From Chrysophaeum taylorii (lineage: Eukaryota > Sar > Pelagophyceae > Pelagomonadales > Pelagomonadaceae), in assembly GCA_029834535.1 (NCBI GenBank), contig JAQMWT010000166.1:1-64000 (forward strand): a stretch of DNA of 64,000 nt, given 5' to 3'. Shown here piece after piece: positions 40,869 to 50,461 of this stretch; position 1 is the stretch's first letter; each line of letters opens with the position of its first letter. The position numbers and the translations under genes were made by a program. The notes below the pieces were generated by a model, which searched no databases, was not told the origin of the DNA, and saw only the letters and a list, made by a program, of their open reading frames with translations.

Positions 40869-42455
40869 TCAAAAGGCCCCCAAGTCAGCCGCGAGGCTCA
40901 AGGAGGCAGCCAGCGTGATGACGAGGGTTGCGACGAAGAAGGCGCGCGCCAGGTTGACCGAGGGCGGGATCCAGGGGAGCGTGTATGGTGTCCGGACTGC
41001 CGTGTCTCGGCGCTGGCGGAGCAAGCTCTCCGGGGAGGTGACGACGACGGTCGCGGTATACTGGGGAACGGTGGGTCGGTGTCGGAGAGGGCGAGCTGTC
41101 GGAGGCCCTCTCTCGCAGCAGAGGCAGTTGGTCGTCGACTCGGAAAAAGGTTGTTGTTGCGATGGTTGTTGCGCCTGCTGCTGCTGCTGCTCTGGCGTAA
41201 CGAGAACGCTCGCTCTCGAGGGGCAGCCCCAGGTCCGGAGACAGAGTTTGAGGGACTCGATCTGAAAGTAGGCCGGGACGGTGAGGCCGAGGACGAAGCC
41301 CAGCAAGCCGGCAATGGAGAGGATTCTGTCGAGGCGTTGGAAGACTAAAGCGCAAAGCAAGGGAGGCACGGCCGCGAGAAGGCGCGCGGGGACGCGGGGG
41401 ATGCCGGCGGTGGCGATGTTGTTGCCCATGGTGACGGCGACGAGGGGATAGACCGAAAAGACGTTGATCGCTGGAAACAGTAAGACCACGAGGCGAACGA
41501 GGCATCCCGCCGCCACGCGCGCGAAGCTCGCGTTTTGGGGGCAAGCGTCCCAGAGCGTGTGGCCGCAGGCGGTGAAGGTGGTCCAGTTGAGGGAGGCGAG
41601 AGGGTTGACGGTGTCGCGGAAGGTGAGGGCGCCCATGATGCCGAGGGCGAGATAAAAAACGGCCGAAACGAGGAGCGCCGCGTAAGTGACTGCCGTGGCC
41701 GCCCGTTTGTCCGCCAATGGCTGGACCGCGTCCGGGAGGCAGTATTGAACGGTGATGGCCAAAATCGAAGGCCCAAAGCCCGAGGCAGCGCGGCGCCATC
41801 CTCTGAAGAGCGCGGGCGGGGGTTCTCTGGGGGAATTCGCGAGTCTCGCGCCCATCGTCGTCAGCATCAGCACCAGAGCGATGATGCGGTACAAGGTAAG
41901 CCAGCTCTGGAGCACCGACTGGTCGCCCAGGTCGGCGAGGGCGAGGGCCGAGACCACGCCGCCAAAGACCAGCGTCCACGCCGAGTACGCCGGCAAGCAC
42001 GTATCGTCGCGGTAGACGTCGCACCCGAAGGACATCGATGCCGCCGTCGAGCCAAAGACGCTCGCGTAGGACCACAGAGCCCCACCGCAATAGAACAGCA
42101 GCGTCAGCTGAACCACGATCTTTCCGGGAATGCCGCCAAAGACTCTCCCCATTGTCGCGAAGTCGTACTTGCGGTTCGCTACGCGGTGCCTCGGCGGCCA
42201 GGCCCCCACGCGGAGTCCCTCGGCCCTCGCCATCGCCTCGAGGACGTAGGTCACGCTCACGCTCGTCATCGCCGCGCCAATCACCACGCAGAGCGACGTG
42301 GTTCCCAGACCCGCCGCGTGGAATGCATACGGCAAGCCGAAGCACCCGGTCCCGATGATGTAGTTGAGGACTACGGCGAACCCGTTCAGGCTTCCGTAGG
42401 TCCTCACCTTCTCCTCCTCCTCCTCGATGAGCGGCGAACTCGGCAGCTGTTGCAT
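40869..42455 (-). CDS. Amino acid/auxin permease (AAAP) family transporter
   Basis: 528 residues from the ATG at 42455. The N-terminal block GFAVVLNYIIGTGCFGLPYAF is the family signature (first helix). About eleven hydrophobic segments follow, including IVVQLTLLFYCGGALWSYASV, PSILAITVQYCLPDAVQPLA, TYAALLVSAVFYLALGIMGAL and LVRLVVLLFPAINVFSVYPL (each quoted in part). A Gln-rich hydrophilic loop near the C-terminus (QQQQQAQQPSQQQ) and a last helix (AFFVATLVITLAASLSLAAD) complete it. It is probably a vacuolar or plasma-membrane proton-coupled amino-acid transporter; the substrate is unknown. Intact frame. Confidence 0.92.
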   Translation of the reverse strand: MQQLPSSPLIEEEEEKVRTYGSLNGFAVVLNYIIGTGCFGLPYAFHAAGLGTTSLCVVIGAAMTSVSVTYVLEAMARAEGLRVGAWPPRHRVANRKYDFATMGRVFGGIPGKIVVQLTLLFYCGGALWSYASVFGSTAASMSFGCDVYRDDTCLPAYSAWTLVFGGVVSALALADLGDQSVLQSWLTLYRIIALVLMLTTMGARLANSPREPPPALFRGWRRAASGFGPSILAITVQYCLPDAVQPLADKRAATAVTYAALLVSAVFYLALGIMGALTFRDTVNPLASLNWTTFTACGHTLWDACPQNASFARVAAGCLVRLVVLLFPAINVFSVYPLVAVTMGNNIATAGIPRVPARLLAAVPPLLCALVFQRLDRILSIAGLLGFVLGLTVPAYFQIESLKLCLRTWGCPSRASVLVTPEQQQQQAQQPSQQQPFSESTTNCLCCERGPPTARPLRHRPTVPQYTATVVVTSPESLLRQRRDTAVRTPYTLPWIPPSVNLARAFFVATLVITLAASLSLAADLGAF

Positions 42456-42866
42456 TGAAGCGACCTTTGACAAGTCTGGGGCGTTGTGTACGAATAAACT
42501 CTCTAATCAGAGCGAACAACATTACACTAATGTTCTCGTGCCAAGAATCCTAACAACTCAAACCTAACTTTTTTTTAACATTCACCTTCTTCTGTCTTGA
42601 ACCAAAGACTTACTTATTCTAGAGGGGAGAAAGAAAAATAATGATGACCCTCCTCCTACCAGGTAGGTGGTGGTGGTTATGGCGGCACAGAAAAAAAAAA
42701 CCTTCCCGACCCCCGGGTGACAAAGGAAGGGGGTACTCACCGACTCGCCCTAGACCTCACTGAACGAGGTAAACACGGACTCGGGGTCGGGTATGCTCGC
42801 CACACACCTTGCTCACGCTCACCAAGCCTCTCAACAAGATGGAGAGATGGTATATGATAGCAAGAA
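42456..42866. other. Spacer between the gene island and copia copy C
   Basis: About 400 bp of lower GC content. It contains the upstream region of the AAAP gene, GGT-rich sequence (42660-42680) and a short A run (42691-42700). Nothing else seen. Confidence 0.5.
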
Positions 42867-43267
42867 CTGGAGAGATTTGACCCTCTCCGGGTACATGGTA
42901 GAGACTGCGTGCAGTCTTCGGCGTGTACAGACCATTCCGCTTGTCACATGCTACTACACAAGGTAGGGATTTAGGCCCTAACTCCTTAAAGACATAAGGT
43001 CCCATAGAAGCGCTTACACTGACAACGGGGAACGAAGTCTCTGTTAATTAAACAGAAAACCCCGTACGCGACGGTACGCACCTGGAGGCCTACCCCATGT
43101 TGGAAATGAGCTTCAGACTGGGTTCTTCATAGTCGTGAAAGAAAAGGGGCGGAAGGGTAAGGAAAAGGAAGAAAGAGGGAAAGCCGTATTACGGAGAGAA
43201 AACCCTCGTGTAGAGATAGGTGTGAAAATGTTCCAGTGTCGCACACATAATAGTGTAGCTCTTTGGA
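42867..43267 (-). repeat. Partial 3' LTR of copy C
   Basis: About 400 bp matching 5630-6036 and 10967-11375. It starts at the common TCCAAAGAGCTACAC edge (43267) and ends abruptly near 42867, in the middle of the LTR seen elsewhere. To the left is unrelated sequence. Confidence 0.8.
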
Positions 43268-44248
43268 CCCCCTCAACGTGTGGAAACAGTTTATGCATTT
43301 CAGACGTTCTTGAGGCGTAACTTGCGCAATATACATAACAACAGTGGACAATGGAACAAACAACAACAGAACAGGATAAATTAATTGTGATGTCGAGCGT
43401 GTTGTAATGTTACGCAAAGAAGCTGTATCAGTATCCACGTCAGATGTATGGTCCAATTCATCTTCGCTATTATCATCCAGTTCCTTTAACTCTGGAGAAG
43501 ATGAATTTTGAACATCAGACGGTGGGTCGTTAGTAGTGTTAGTATTGTGCGTAGTCATTGCATCACTCAAGGTAACCAAGGGTGATATGACAGATGAAAG
43601 GAAAGACATAGCAGAGTCGGGTGTAAGAGCGTGTAGATCCAATGCAGGAATAACACGATCATTTGCATCAGACATAGCTGCATGGAGATGATGAGCTGCT
43701 GCGTCGATTTGAACTTGCTGAGCCTCATTATACGTATCTGGAGGGAGCTGTCCAATAGATGAGATAAGTGACCGAGAAATGATATGGGCAAATACAGCAG
43801 AGGACGGGATTATGATGTCCTGATGCATCTGAAGACTTGGCAAGATGTTGTCTAATAGAGACACATGCTTGATGTTCTCAATCACTTGGGTGTTTAAATT
43901 TTCGTAAGTCTCTTGCATCTGTGTGAGAGATGTTAATGCAAGCGATAGTTGTTGATCTTGCGCCATCAATTGCTGTTCGGTATTAGTGAGACGCAAGGAT
44001 AAAGACCGAACCTCTTCTTTTAATTGATGTAAAGATTCAGTCATATTATCGTTAGTTTTATCTAGCGTGGGTTCAGCGGGTGGATTGTCGATCGGCGCTG
44101 GTGAAACATCTTCAGAAGAAGTATCATCTGAAAAGACCTCACTTATGTCCGAAGGGTAGCCAACCTGGATTAGCATATTGTTAAAGGCAGCTTGCTGTAC
44201 AGGTGATAGTTGACGAAAATAATTAAGCATTGGCGGTAACGTCTCCAA
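43127..44248 (-). CDS. ORF3 downstream of pol: coiled-coil protein with one membrane segment
   Basis: Uninterrupted from a TTG at 44248 (first ATG in frame at 44230); 373 residues to 43127, the last 45 read from the LTR. Predicted coiled coil at about 65-130 (Leu/Gln-rich heptads such as LHQLKEEVRSLSLRLTNTEQ), a middle helical part, an acidic Ser-rich stretch (240-280), and one hydrophobic segment LIYPVLLLFVPLSTVVMYIA (289-308), followed by a basic/Cys tail. A basic Ser/Pro-rich extension lies just upstream in another frame (44436-44290). Position after RNase H and the single membrane segment resemble the third ORF of some plant copia elements (Sirevirus type). No similarity to a known envelope is seen. 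Confidence 0.65.
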   Translation of the reverse strand: METLPPMLNYFRQLSPVQQAAFNNMLIQVGYPSDISEVFSDDTSSEDVSPAPIDNPPAEPTLDKTNDNMTESLHQLKEEVRSLSLRLTNTEQQLMAQDQQLSLALTSLTQMQETYENLNTQVIENIKHVSLLDNILPSLQMHQDIIIPSSAVFAHIISRSLISSIGQLPPDTYNEAQQVQIDAAAHHLHAAMSDANDRVIPALDLHALTPDSAMSFLSSVISPLVTLSDAMTTHNTNTTNDPPSDVQNSSSPELKELDDNSEDELDHTSDVDTDTASLRNITTRSTSQLIYPVLLLFVPLSTVVMYIAQVTPQERLKCINCFHTLRGSKELHYYVCDTGTFSHLSLHEGFLSVIRLSLFLPFPYPSAPFLSRL

Positions 44249-44535
44249 GGAGATTGCGTTAAATTGATTTGGTGTTTCCGATTAGGGGAACTAGTCGGTG
44301 CAACGCTTGGAGTTAGAGCATTAAAAGGTGGAGACAGTGACAGTATACCACCACCGCGACCATGGTTCAAGGTAGAGTGGCGTCGGCTCGCAGCATCTTT
44401 GTTTTTAGTGGGGTTCATCATGAGAGGAATCTCCACATCACATTTTTTTGTAGCATTTCACATTTTAGCAAGCCAGTATCCCTTTGCATAGCAGGGTTAG
44501 TTTAAAGTCATTTCGGACATAATGGAGGGTAATGA

Positions 44536-46812
44536 TTAACCACCTTGTTGAGCTATGGGTTGTTGTTGTAAGCCGAGTAACGTGCGAAATCTGCTGAAGA
44601 GCGGAGCTCCAAAGGGTTTGGTAAATCCATCGGCGATATTATGGGTACCGGAAACATGATGTAGGCGGATTCGTTTTAACTGTACGTAGTCGCGTATACG
44701 GAACCAGCGTGTGCTGATAGCTTTAGCCTTAGTCGCGCTGTCGGGGTTATTTGATAGATGAATAGCAGAGGCCGAATCTCCAAGTATGGGACTGTTACGT
44801 ATGAACGACATGTCCGATGGGAGGGGATTGTCTTGAGCATCATAATCTAGTAGCAAATCTTTCCCTGAAGGTTGGCGAAGATAGAAGTGAGGGTTTATAA
44901 CGAATGCCATTTCCGTTAGCAATTTGCGTAACCAAATCACATCATCGGCACACATATTGAGGGCGATAAGTTCACTCTCATGCGTAGAAGTAGCTGTTAT
45001 AGGCTGTAGCTTAGACTTCCAAGTGATGAGAGAACCAAACAAAAAGATGGCGTAGCCTGTTGTATATTTGCGGTCTTGTTCATAAGAAGGTGCATTATCG
45101 GCATCAACGAATGCGACCAGTGGATCAAAATTACCTGAATTAACTTGTTCTTTAGTGTAGTCCAACATGGTGGCCATGTCAGTACGATTACCGATAAGAA
45201 GTCGAAGATGGTCCATTAGAGCGGAAGAACCAGAGTAGTACCAGAGGCGAAGATTACGATTTTCGGGCTTGCGCAAGTAGCGGAGCGTTCCTGTTAGTAC
45301 TTGAACATGCAGAAATGCTGGATTATGCATTCCTCGAGAGCAACGACTAAGGCTTTGGGATAAATCAGGGCGACAAGCTAATTGGACAAAAGTAAGTTTA
45401 CCAAGTAAGGTAGAGAAAGTCTGAAGAATAAACTTGTCCATATCAGAAGATGGCTCTCCAGTTTTATACGTGGTTGATGGTGACATCGGTGTAGAAGTGG
45501 GACGTAATTGCATTAAAATGGGGTACTCTTCGAACAATGCGTCAAGTTTAGCCTGACAATCCAGTGATATAGAGCCATCTGTTGTACGCGTTATGCGCAT
45601 GCCTAGGAGAGTATGGACTTCCTCGAAGGTGTCGACTGAGTATTCCTTTTTCAGGGCTTGCTGGAACTCACGACGTAGAGTTTCCGAAGTACAAGTAATG
45701 ACGACGTCGTCTACTGAGAGCGTGCAAATTAGAAATGTAGCGTCAGCTTGGACTTTAGCGTAAATGCATGTGTCTGTTCGAAATCGTGTGTAACCTAATG
45801 AATCAAAGAAGCTGTTTATGGTTTGATTCCAAAGGGCAGGGCTCTGACGCAATCCATAGAGAGATTTAAGTAGCTTTGGGAGACGGCGGCCTTGGTATTT
45901 AGTATCTTCGGGATCGAGAAGGTAAATGCCTTGTGGCAGTTTAACGTAGACATGCGAATCGATGGGAGCTTGAACAAAAGCGTTAGGGACGTCGACATGA
46001 TAGACGGGAAGTCGCAGATGAGCTGCTAGCGCCAAAACACAACGGATGCCGGTAAGCTGTGCCATAGGGCTGAATGTGTTGAAGAAATCGGTGCCCAGAG
46101 AGGCTAAGAATCCTCGTAGTACCAGGCGTGCTTTATGTTTAATGTACTGACCAGCAGCGTTGGTTTTTATACGTAGGACGAGACGGGTGTCAATAGGCTT
46201 TGAGTTGACCATTGGCAGCGCTAGTTTAAAGCAGCCAAACTTAACAATGTCAAAAATCTCTTTGGAGATGGCAGCAACATAAGCTTTGCGATCAGCGTCT
46301 GAGAGACCTTTGAGGCAGTTCAACTCATATTCATCAATTTTGATATCTTTGGCTTGAATCTTGTATTCGTCCGAACCAACCGTGCTGGGGTCATGAGTCG
46401 TCGTCAGATGAGTAGTTGCGTAAGAAGCGACATTATCGGGCAGATGAGCGTGATCGGGATCTTCGATGAGTTGAACGACTAGTAGAGGAGCATCACCAAG
46501 GTGGGCTTCAATGTAATGCGATTGCACGGTGATATAGTCTTCGATGGCGGAGAGATGAGGCTCGGAAGCACCATAAGAAGCGTCATTATGATCCAAAATG
46601 GAGTGGGGCGTGAACAAAGCATAAGCATATTGAGCGGGAGGAACTTGAAAGGCGTGAGCATGTTCAGAAACTAAATGAACGAGAGCTTGAGGAAGGTGAA
46701 AGTCGGCAAGGTTGACGTCGTCGTAGAAGTGGACATGAGGAGCATCAGGCGATGGGTGGCTATGGCTCCTATGACACATAACTGAAGAGGACTGTGAAAT
46801 CGCTTGGTGCAC
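44536..46812 (-). CDS. pol: Copia reverse transcriptase and RNase H of copy C
   Basis: 758 open residues. RT: KARLVLRGFLASLGTDFFN, FSPMAQLTGIRCVLALAAHL, YHVDVPNAFVQAPIDSHVYV, KLLKSLYGLRQSPALWNQ, and an active site SVDDVVI where YVDD is usual. The RNase H domain: AFVDADNAPSYEQDRKYTTG, KSKLQPITATSTHESELIAL, ILGDSASAIHLSNNPDSATK, IRLHHVSGTHNIADGFTKPF. These are Ty1/copia blocks in the right order. The N-terminal 100 residues are a Pro/His-rich linker. It joins integrase through a frameshift near 46850. The domain is otherwise intact, which suggests recent activity of the family. Confidence 0.92.
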   Translation of the reverse strand: MHQAISQSSSVMCHRSHSHPSPDAPHVHFYDDVNLADFHLPQALVHLVSEHAHAFQVPPAQYAYALFTPHSILDHNDASYGASEPHLSAIEDYITVQSHYIEAHLGDAPLLVVQLIEDPDHAHLPDNVASYATTHLTTTHDPSTVGSDEYKIQAKDIKIDEYELNCLKGLSDADRKAYVAAISKEIFDIVKFGCFKLALPMVNSKPIDTRLVLRIKTNAAGQYIKHKARLVLRGFLASLGTDFFNTFSPMAQLTGIRCVLALAAHLRLPVYHVDVPNAFVQAPIDSHVYVKLPQGIYLLDPEDTKYQGRRLPKLLKSLYGLRQSPALWNQTINSFFDSLGYTRFRTDTCIYAKVQADATFLICTLSVDDVVITCTSETLRREFQQALKKEYSVDTFEEVHTLLGMRITRTTDGSISLDCQAKLDALFEEYPILMQLRPTSTPMSPSTTYKTGEPSSDMDKFILQTFSTLLGKLTFVQLACRPDLSQSLSRCSRGMHNPAFLHVQVLTGTLRYLRKPENRNLRLWYYSGSSALMDHLRLLIGNRTDMATMLDYTKEQVNSGNFDPLVAFVDADNAPSYEQDRKYTTGYAIFLFGSLITWKSKLQPITATSTHESELIALNMCADDVIWLRKLLTEMAFVINPHFYLRQPSGKDLLLDYDAQDNPLPSDMSFIRNSPILGDSASAIHLSNNPDSATKAKAISTRWFRIRDYVQLKRIRLHHVSGTHNIADGFTKPFGAPLFSRFRTLLGLQQQPIAQQGG

Positions 46813-48150
46813 ATGGTGATGAAGGGATGGTGTAAATTCCCCTCTGGAGGTATAGCCGTCCAGTGGATGCCATGAGCGATATGAAGGGAGTGGAGGGTGG
46901 GGTCGCAGAATGTTATGTACTGCTTGGAGAGGTCATACTTGAAGTCGGCAAGCGCACCACCGGCTTGTTTATAAGCGGCAACAGTAGGCGAAGCAATACG
47001 AGTAAGAACATCCTTGAGATTGGTTTTGCGACGAGGCTGAGGGTGATGAGGACCACGGGTGAGACAGAGGACATCTTGGGAATAGAGAGACCGATAAGAT
47101 GGTAAAAGTGGGAGAGTGTCGGGAGACACTTCAGATGTAGGTGTGGTGGCGGAAGTAGCGGGTGCAGGAGCAGCTGGACTTGCGGGAGCGGGAGAGGGGG
47201 CGTGGAGATGAGAAGAAGGAGTCCCCCTCTCATGGTCAGGGTTGGTAGGCATAGCATTCCCCCTCTGCGTCGCATCATTGGGGGTGCTGTGGACAGAGAA
47301 GGGAATGTCGGGTGAAGGTGCGGGAGGTGGATGTTGTTCATAATCAGGAGGAGATTTAGAAATAAGATGGGGGAAAGTCAGTTTAGAGGAAACACGGACT
47401 TGACCGTTTTCAGGATTAAGGACAACATCGGCTAAATGATTAACATGGGGTGTTATTAAAGGGTTTATAACGTTAGCACCGCATAAGTAGATGTAGGGAC
47501 GGCATCGGGGTTCATATTTATGAAATTCGTTAGGTTCCAAATGCAAATAACAAACAGAACCAAAAGGTTTGAGGTAGTCTTGTTGGGGAACATTACATTG
47601 GTCTAACAAAACTTGTTGGGGGCTTAGGACTTTATTATAAATACGTTCGAGGGAAACGTTAGGGAGGAGATTATATGATTGGATAGCATGTATAACAGCC
47701 CACGGGTAGTGTGGTGCCGGATCTGTTAGGGGGTGACCTTTATAGGATACATTAAGCATATGCCTGAGTCGTGTAGACGCGGCAGTGGCTATGTGACCAA
47801 CAGCGGCTTCGACTTCATGATTAAAGACATGTAAGTAAGGGGGGGACGCGGACATATTAATACCATGTTCCACACGGAAGGGGGTTGTAACATGCTGAGA
47901 TAAGTAGGGTTTAAAGGAGTCACAATATATTTGTTTTAGTTGTACATGAACATAAGTAGAGCAAAAATTACGGACAAACTCAAGGGCGTTACAAAATTCG
48001 CTGGAGTTAGTGCTACGACAAAAGTACACTAACAGAAATTTAGAAATGAGACACTTGAAGACAATGATATGTCGAAAGGATCCCCATTCCGAGAGCACAG
48101 AGACGTAACCACCGTCACATGCCCAAGCTTCACCAGGTTGAAAAATTTTT
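46813..48150 (-). pseudogene. Copia integrase core of copy C
   Basis: Catalytic-type residues are present: the first Asp in PGEAWACDGGYVSVLSEWG (about 48130), the second in KQIYCDSFKPYLSQHV (about 47930), and Glu in PPYLHVFNHEVEAAV (about 47835). Further copia blocks: GINMSASPPY, SPQQVLLDQCNVPQQDYLKP, FGSVCYLHLEP. The frame is shifted relative to the pre-integrase part upstream (near 48190) and again before RT (near 46850), so it is broken in this copy. The C-terminal part is Pro/Ser/Ala-rich linker. Confidence 0.85.
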
Positions 48151-50461
48151 CGAATGATGGTTGCTTGATAAGGTGGTGTGGATGAGGAAAGCGTTTTTTA
48201 TGAATCGTACAATCCACACAGAACTTACGGTAGGGTACGTCAGATGGGTGGTGTCCAGGACTGGCAATAACCTGAACAGCTTTTATGGCTTGAGAATCAC
48301 TGGAATGGTGAATGTTGTGAAAATTGGTAGCTCGTTGTTGCGCATCTCGAAATGCAAGGGTGCCCCTGGCATGGACTTTCTTATCGAAGGGCGCATGCTT
48401 CTCATGGAGCTGTCTTGGCGTTATAAGGGGTATTTGTTTTTCTTTAGTAGGAGATGATATATCTGCGGATAAGATGTTAGAGAGGAAAGCATGAGCTACT
48501 GAATCAGTATGAAAAGAGGTAAGTTCGTGGTTTGAAGTGATAGTATCACAACATAAGAGTTTTTTATTGGAGATGTAGAACATAGTAATGGAACTCTGGT
48601 GTAATGTTAAAGATGTATCTGTTGGGAATATATTTGTGAAGAAGGTTGACCTATAGTTTTTGGTTAGAGGAGCGTGATCAGGGTCAAACGATGGTGATAG
48701 TGTTAATGTACGCAAGTCGTAAACAAGCTGACATAAGTGTTTATAAATTGTATGATATGTTCCAGCTGGAATAGCATTTGCGATGATATCACAGCATAGG
48801 TCCGGGGACAAAGACAAAAGAAAATTGATTTGGTGCGCTGTGAAATTATTGGCGCGTGCCAATTCGCGAGTTGAGTAGTGTCGCATGCGATCGAGTCGTG
48901 GGTCGTACACCAGCATATTTGCAAATCCACGAATGGTAGGAGTGGGAGTATATATTGAGTGAACTTTGGCACCCATCTTCCTATCGCTTGATGTTATAAA
49001 GCCCAAGTATCTGCTTTGGGACAAATGCATGTCACTTAAAGCAAATATTTTGTCGATAAATTCAAGACGATTTTCCTGAGGGTAGAAGACAAAAGAATCG
49101 TGAAATACAAGAGAAGTATATGAAACCAGTGCTTGTACTAGACGACGTGTGTCTTGATTTTCATTATGATGGTATGCTTGGCAAAGCCAAAGAAAACCGG
49201 TAACTGGTTCGAGAGAAGCAGTCTTATTGATTCCGGCATCGTGTGTTAAAAGGGCGTAGGTTTTGCCAAAAGCATTTATGTGTGCCTGGTATTTAGAAGA
49301 AGAGTTAGAAACTATTATGTCTCCGCCTGTGTGTCTTCCACCAGTGATGTGAATGATGGATGAAGTAGAGGATTTATTTAAGAATAACCTGTGAGATGGT
49401 TGGTTAGATTCGATAGTTGTAATACGAAAGGACACAGGTAATGTGATGGATTTAGGGAATAATCGTCCCATAATATTATAGAGAAGCACGAAAGCTTTGA
49501 GTTCAATAGGGGATCTCATGCAAGCTAGTGGTTTTCTTGAATTAGTCAAGAATCCCAGGCGAAAGTTAGAAATGCCCTCCATTTCATCTTAACTGGGATG
49601 TTCGACTGTGTTATTAGAGTGCAGACGAAGGAACAGCATAGTTATGGTTTCAAGCTCAGTCACAGTTAAGCGCACGGATCCTGTACAACTGAAAATATTG
49701 TAGGTTTTAGGTATGGACACGAATGGTATGTCAGGAAAGACCTGCGTCCAAGGTTCGTCGACTATTAACTTGCGACTGATAGAATTAGCGTGGTCTGCAA
49801 TGTCCAGGAAGGAAGTGACTCGTTTATTAGGCCATGAAAGCGGATCAAGAGGGCCGGTGTTTGATTTGCGTGCGACGAGGATCCATCTTTCTCTGGCTTG
49901 ATAATCTCCACATAAATAGCATGGAAATCGGTCACATATGTCCACCGTATAGTGCATCGTTGAGAAGATGAGATTGGCAACTCGTATATGATCTTCGTAT
50001 GATGCGGAGTGTGGTGGGGACATTTCCATGAAGAGAACGAGCGGCTTTAAAAGCTCAAGTACACTTAGAGCACTTGGGAACAAAGAATCATCCATATCGC
50101 GCTCGAAGGTGGAAATGGATCTCCCATTGATTATGTTGCGATTTGTGCATGGTGATGTCAATTCCACTATGTCAGTGTAATATCGTGCACGTTCAACGTC
50201 CGATACTCGATGGAGATATGTCAAAAACTTAGGTAAGGATGGGAAAACTTCGATGGAATTACCAAAACGTCTTCGTAGCATGTGCTTGATATTGTCGTCG
50301 CTCTCAACAAGAACTTTAACGTTGATGTTGATTTGCAAGTCATTAGAAGCGCAAGCCAAGAATGCAGGAGTGGACATCCCAGAACAAAGTATTGTTACTG
50401 TAGGTATTCGTGGGCTGGGAGATGAAATTACTGTGTGGAGCAAACGTGTTGTAACCTTGCG
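48151..50461 (-). pseudogene. Methyltransferase-like domain and pre-integrase region of copy C (one nonsense codon)
   Basis: Open from the UGA to a TAA at 49588-49586 (CAA to TAA compared with copy B), then open again to 48029. It retains SPCTNRN, FMEMSP, QARER, STRELARANNF and IIANAIPAGT, the same motif set as copy B. After motif X comes a linker and the pre-integrase finger (SPGHHPSDVPYRKFCVDC then TIHK, about 48250-48190), with an HH...CxxC arrangement. This shows where the methyltransferase lies: between protease and pre-integrase. Confidence 0.78.

Noticed and set aside
48180-48205. A-run (AAAAAAC) in copy C before integrase as a programmed -1 frameshift site
   Set aside because: The heptamer is not in the right register and copy A has a different, shorter A-run there, so ordinary decay is more likely.
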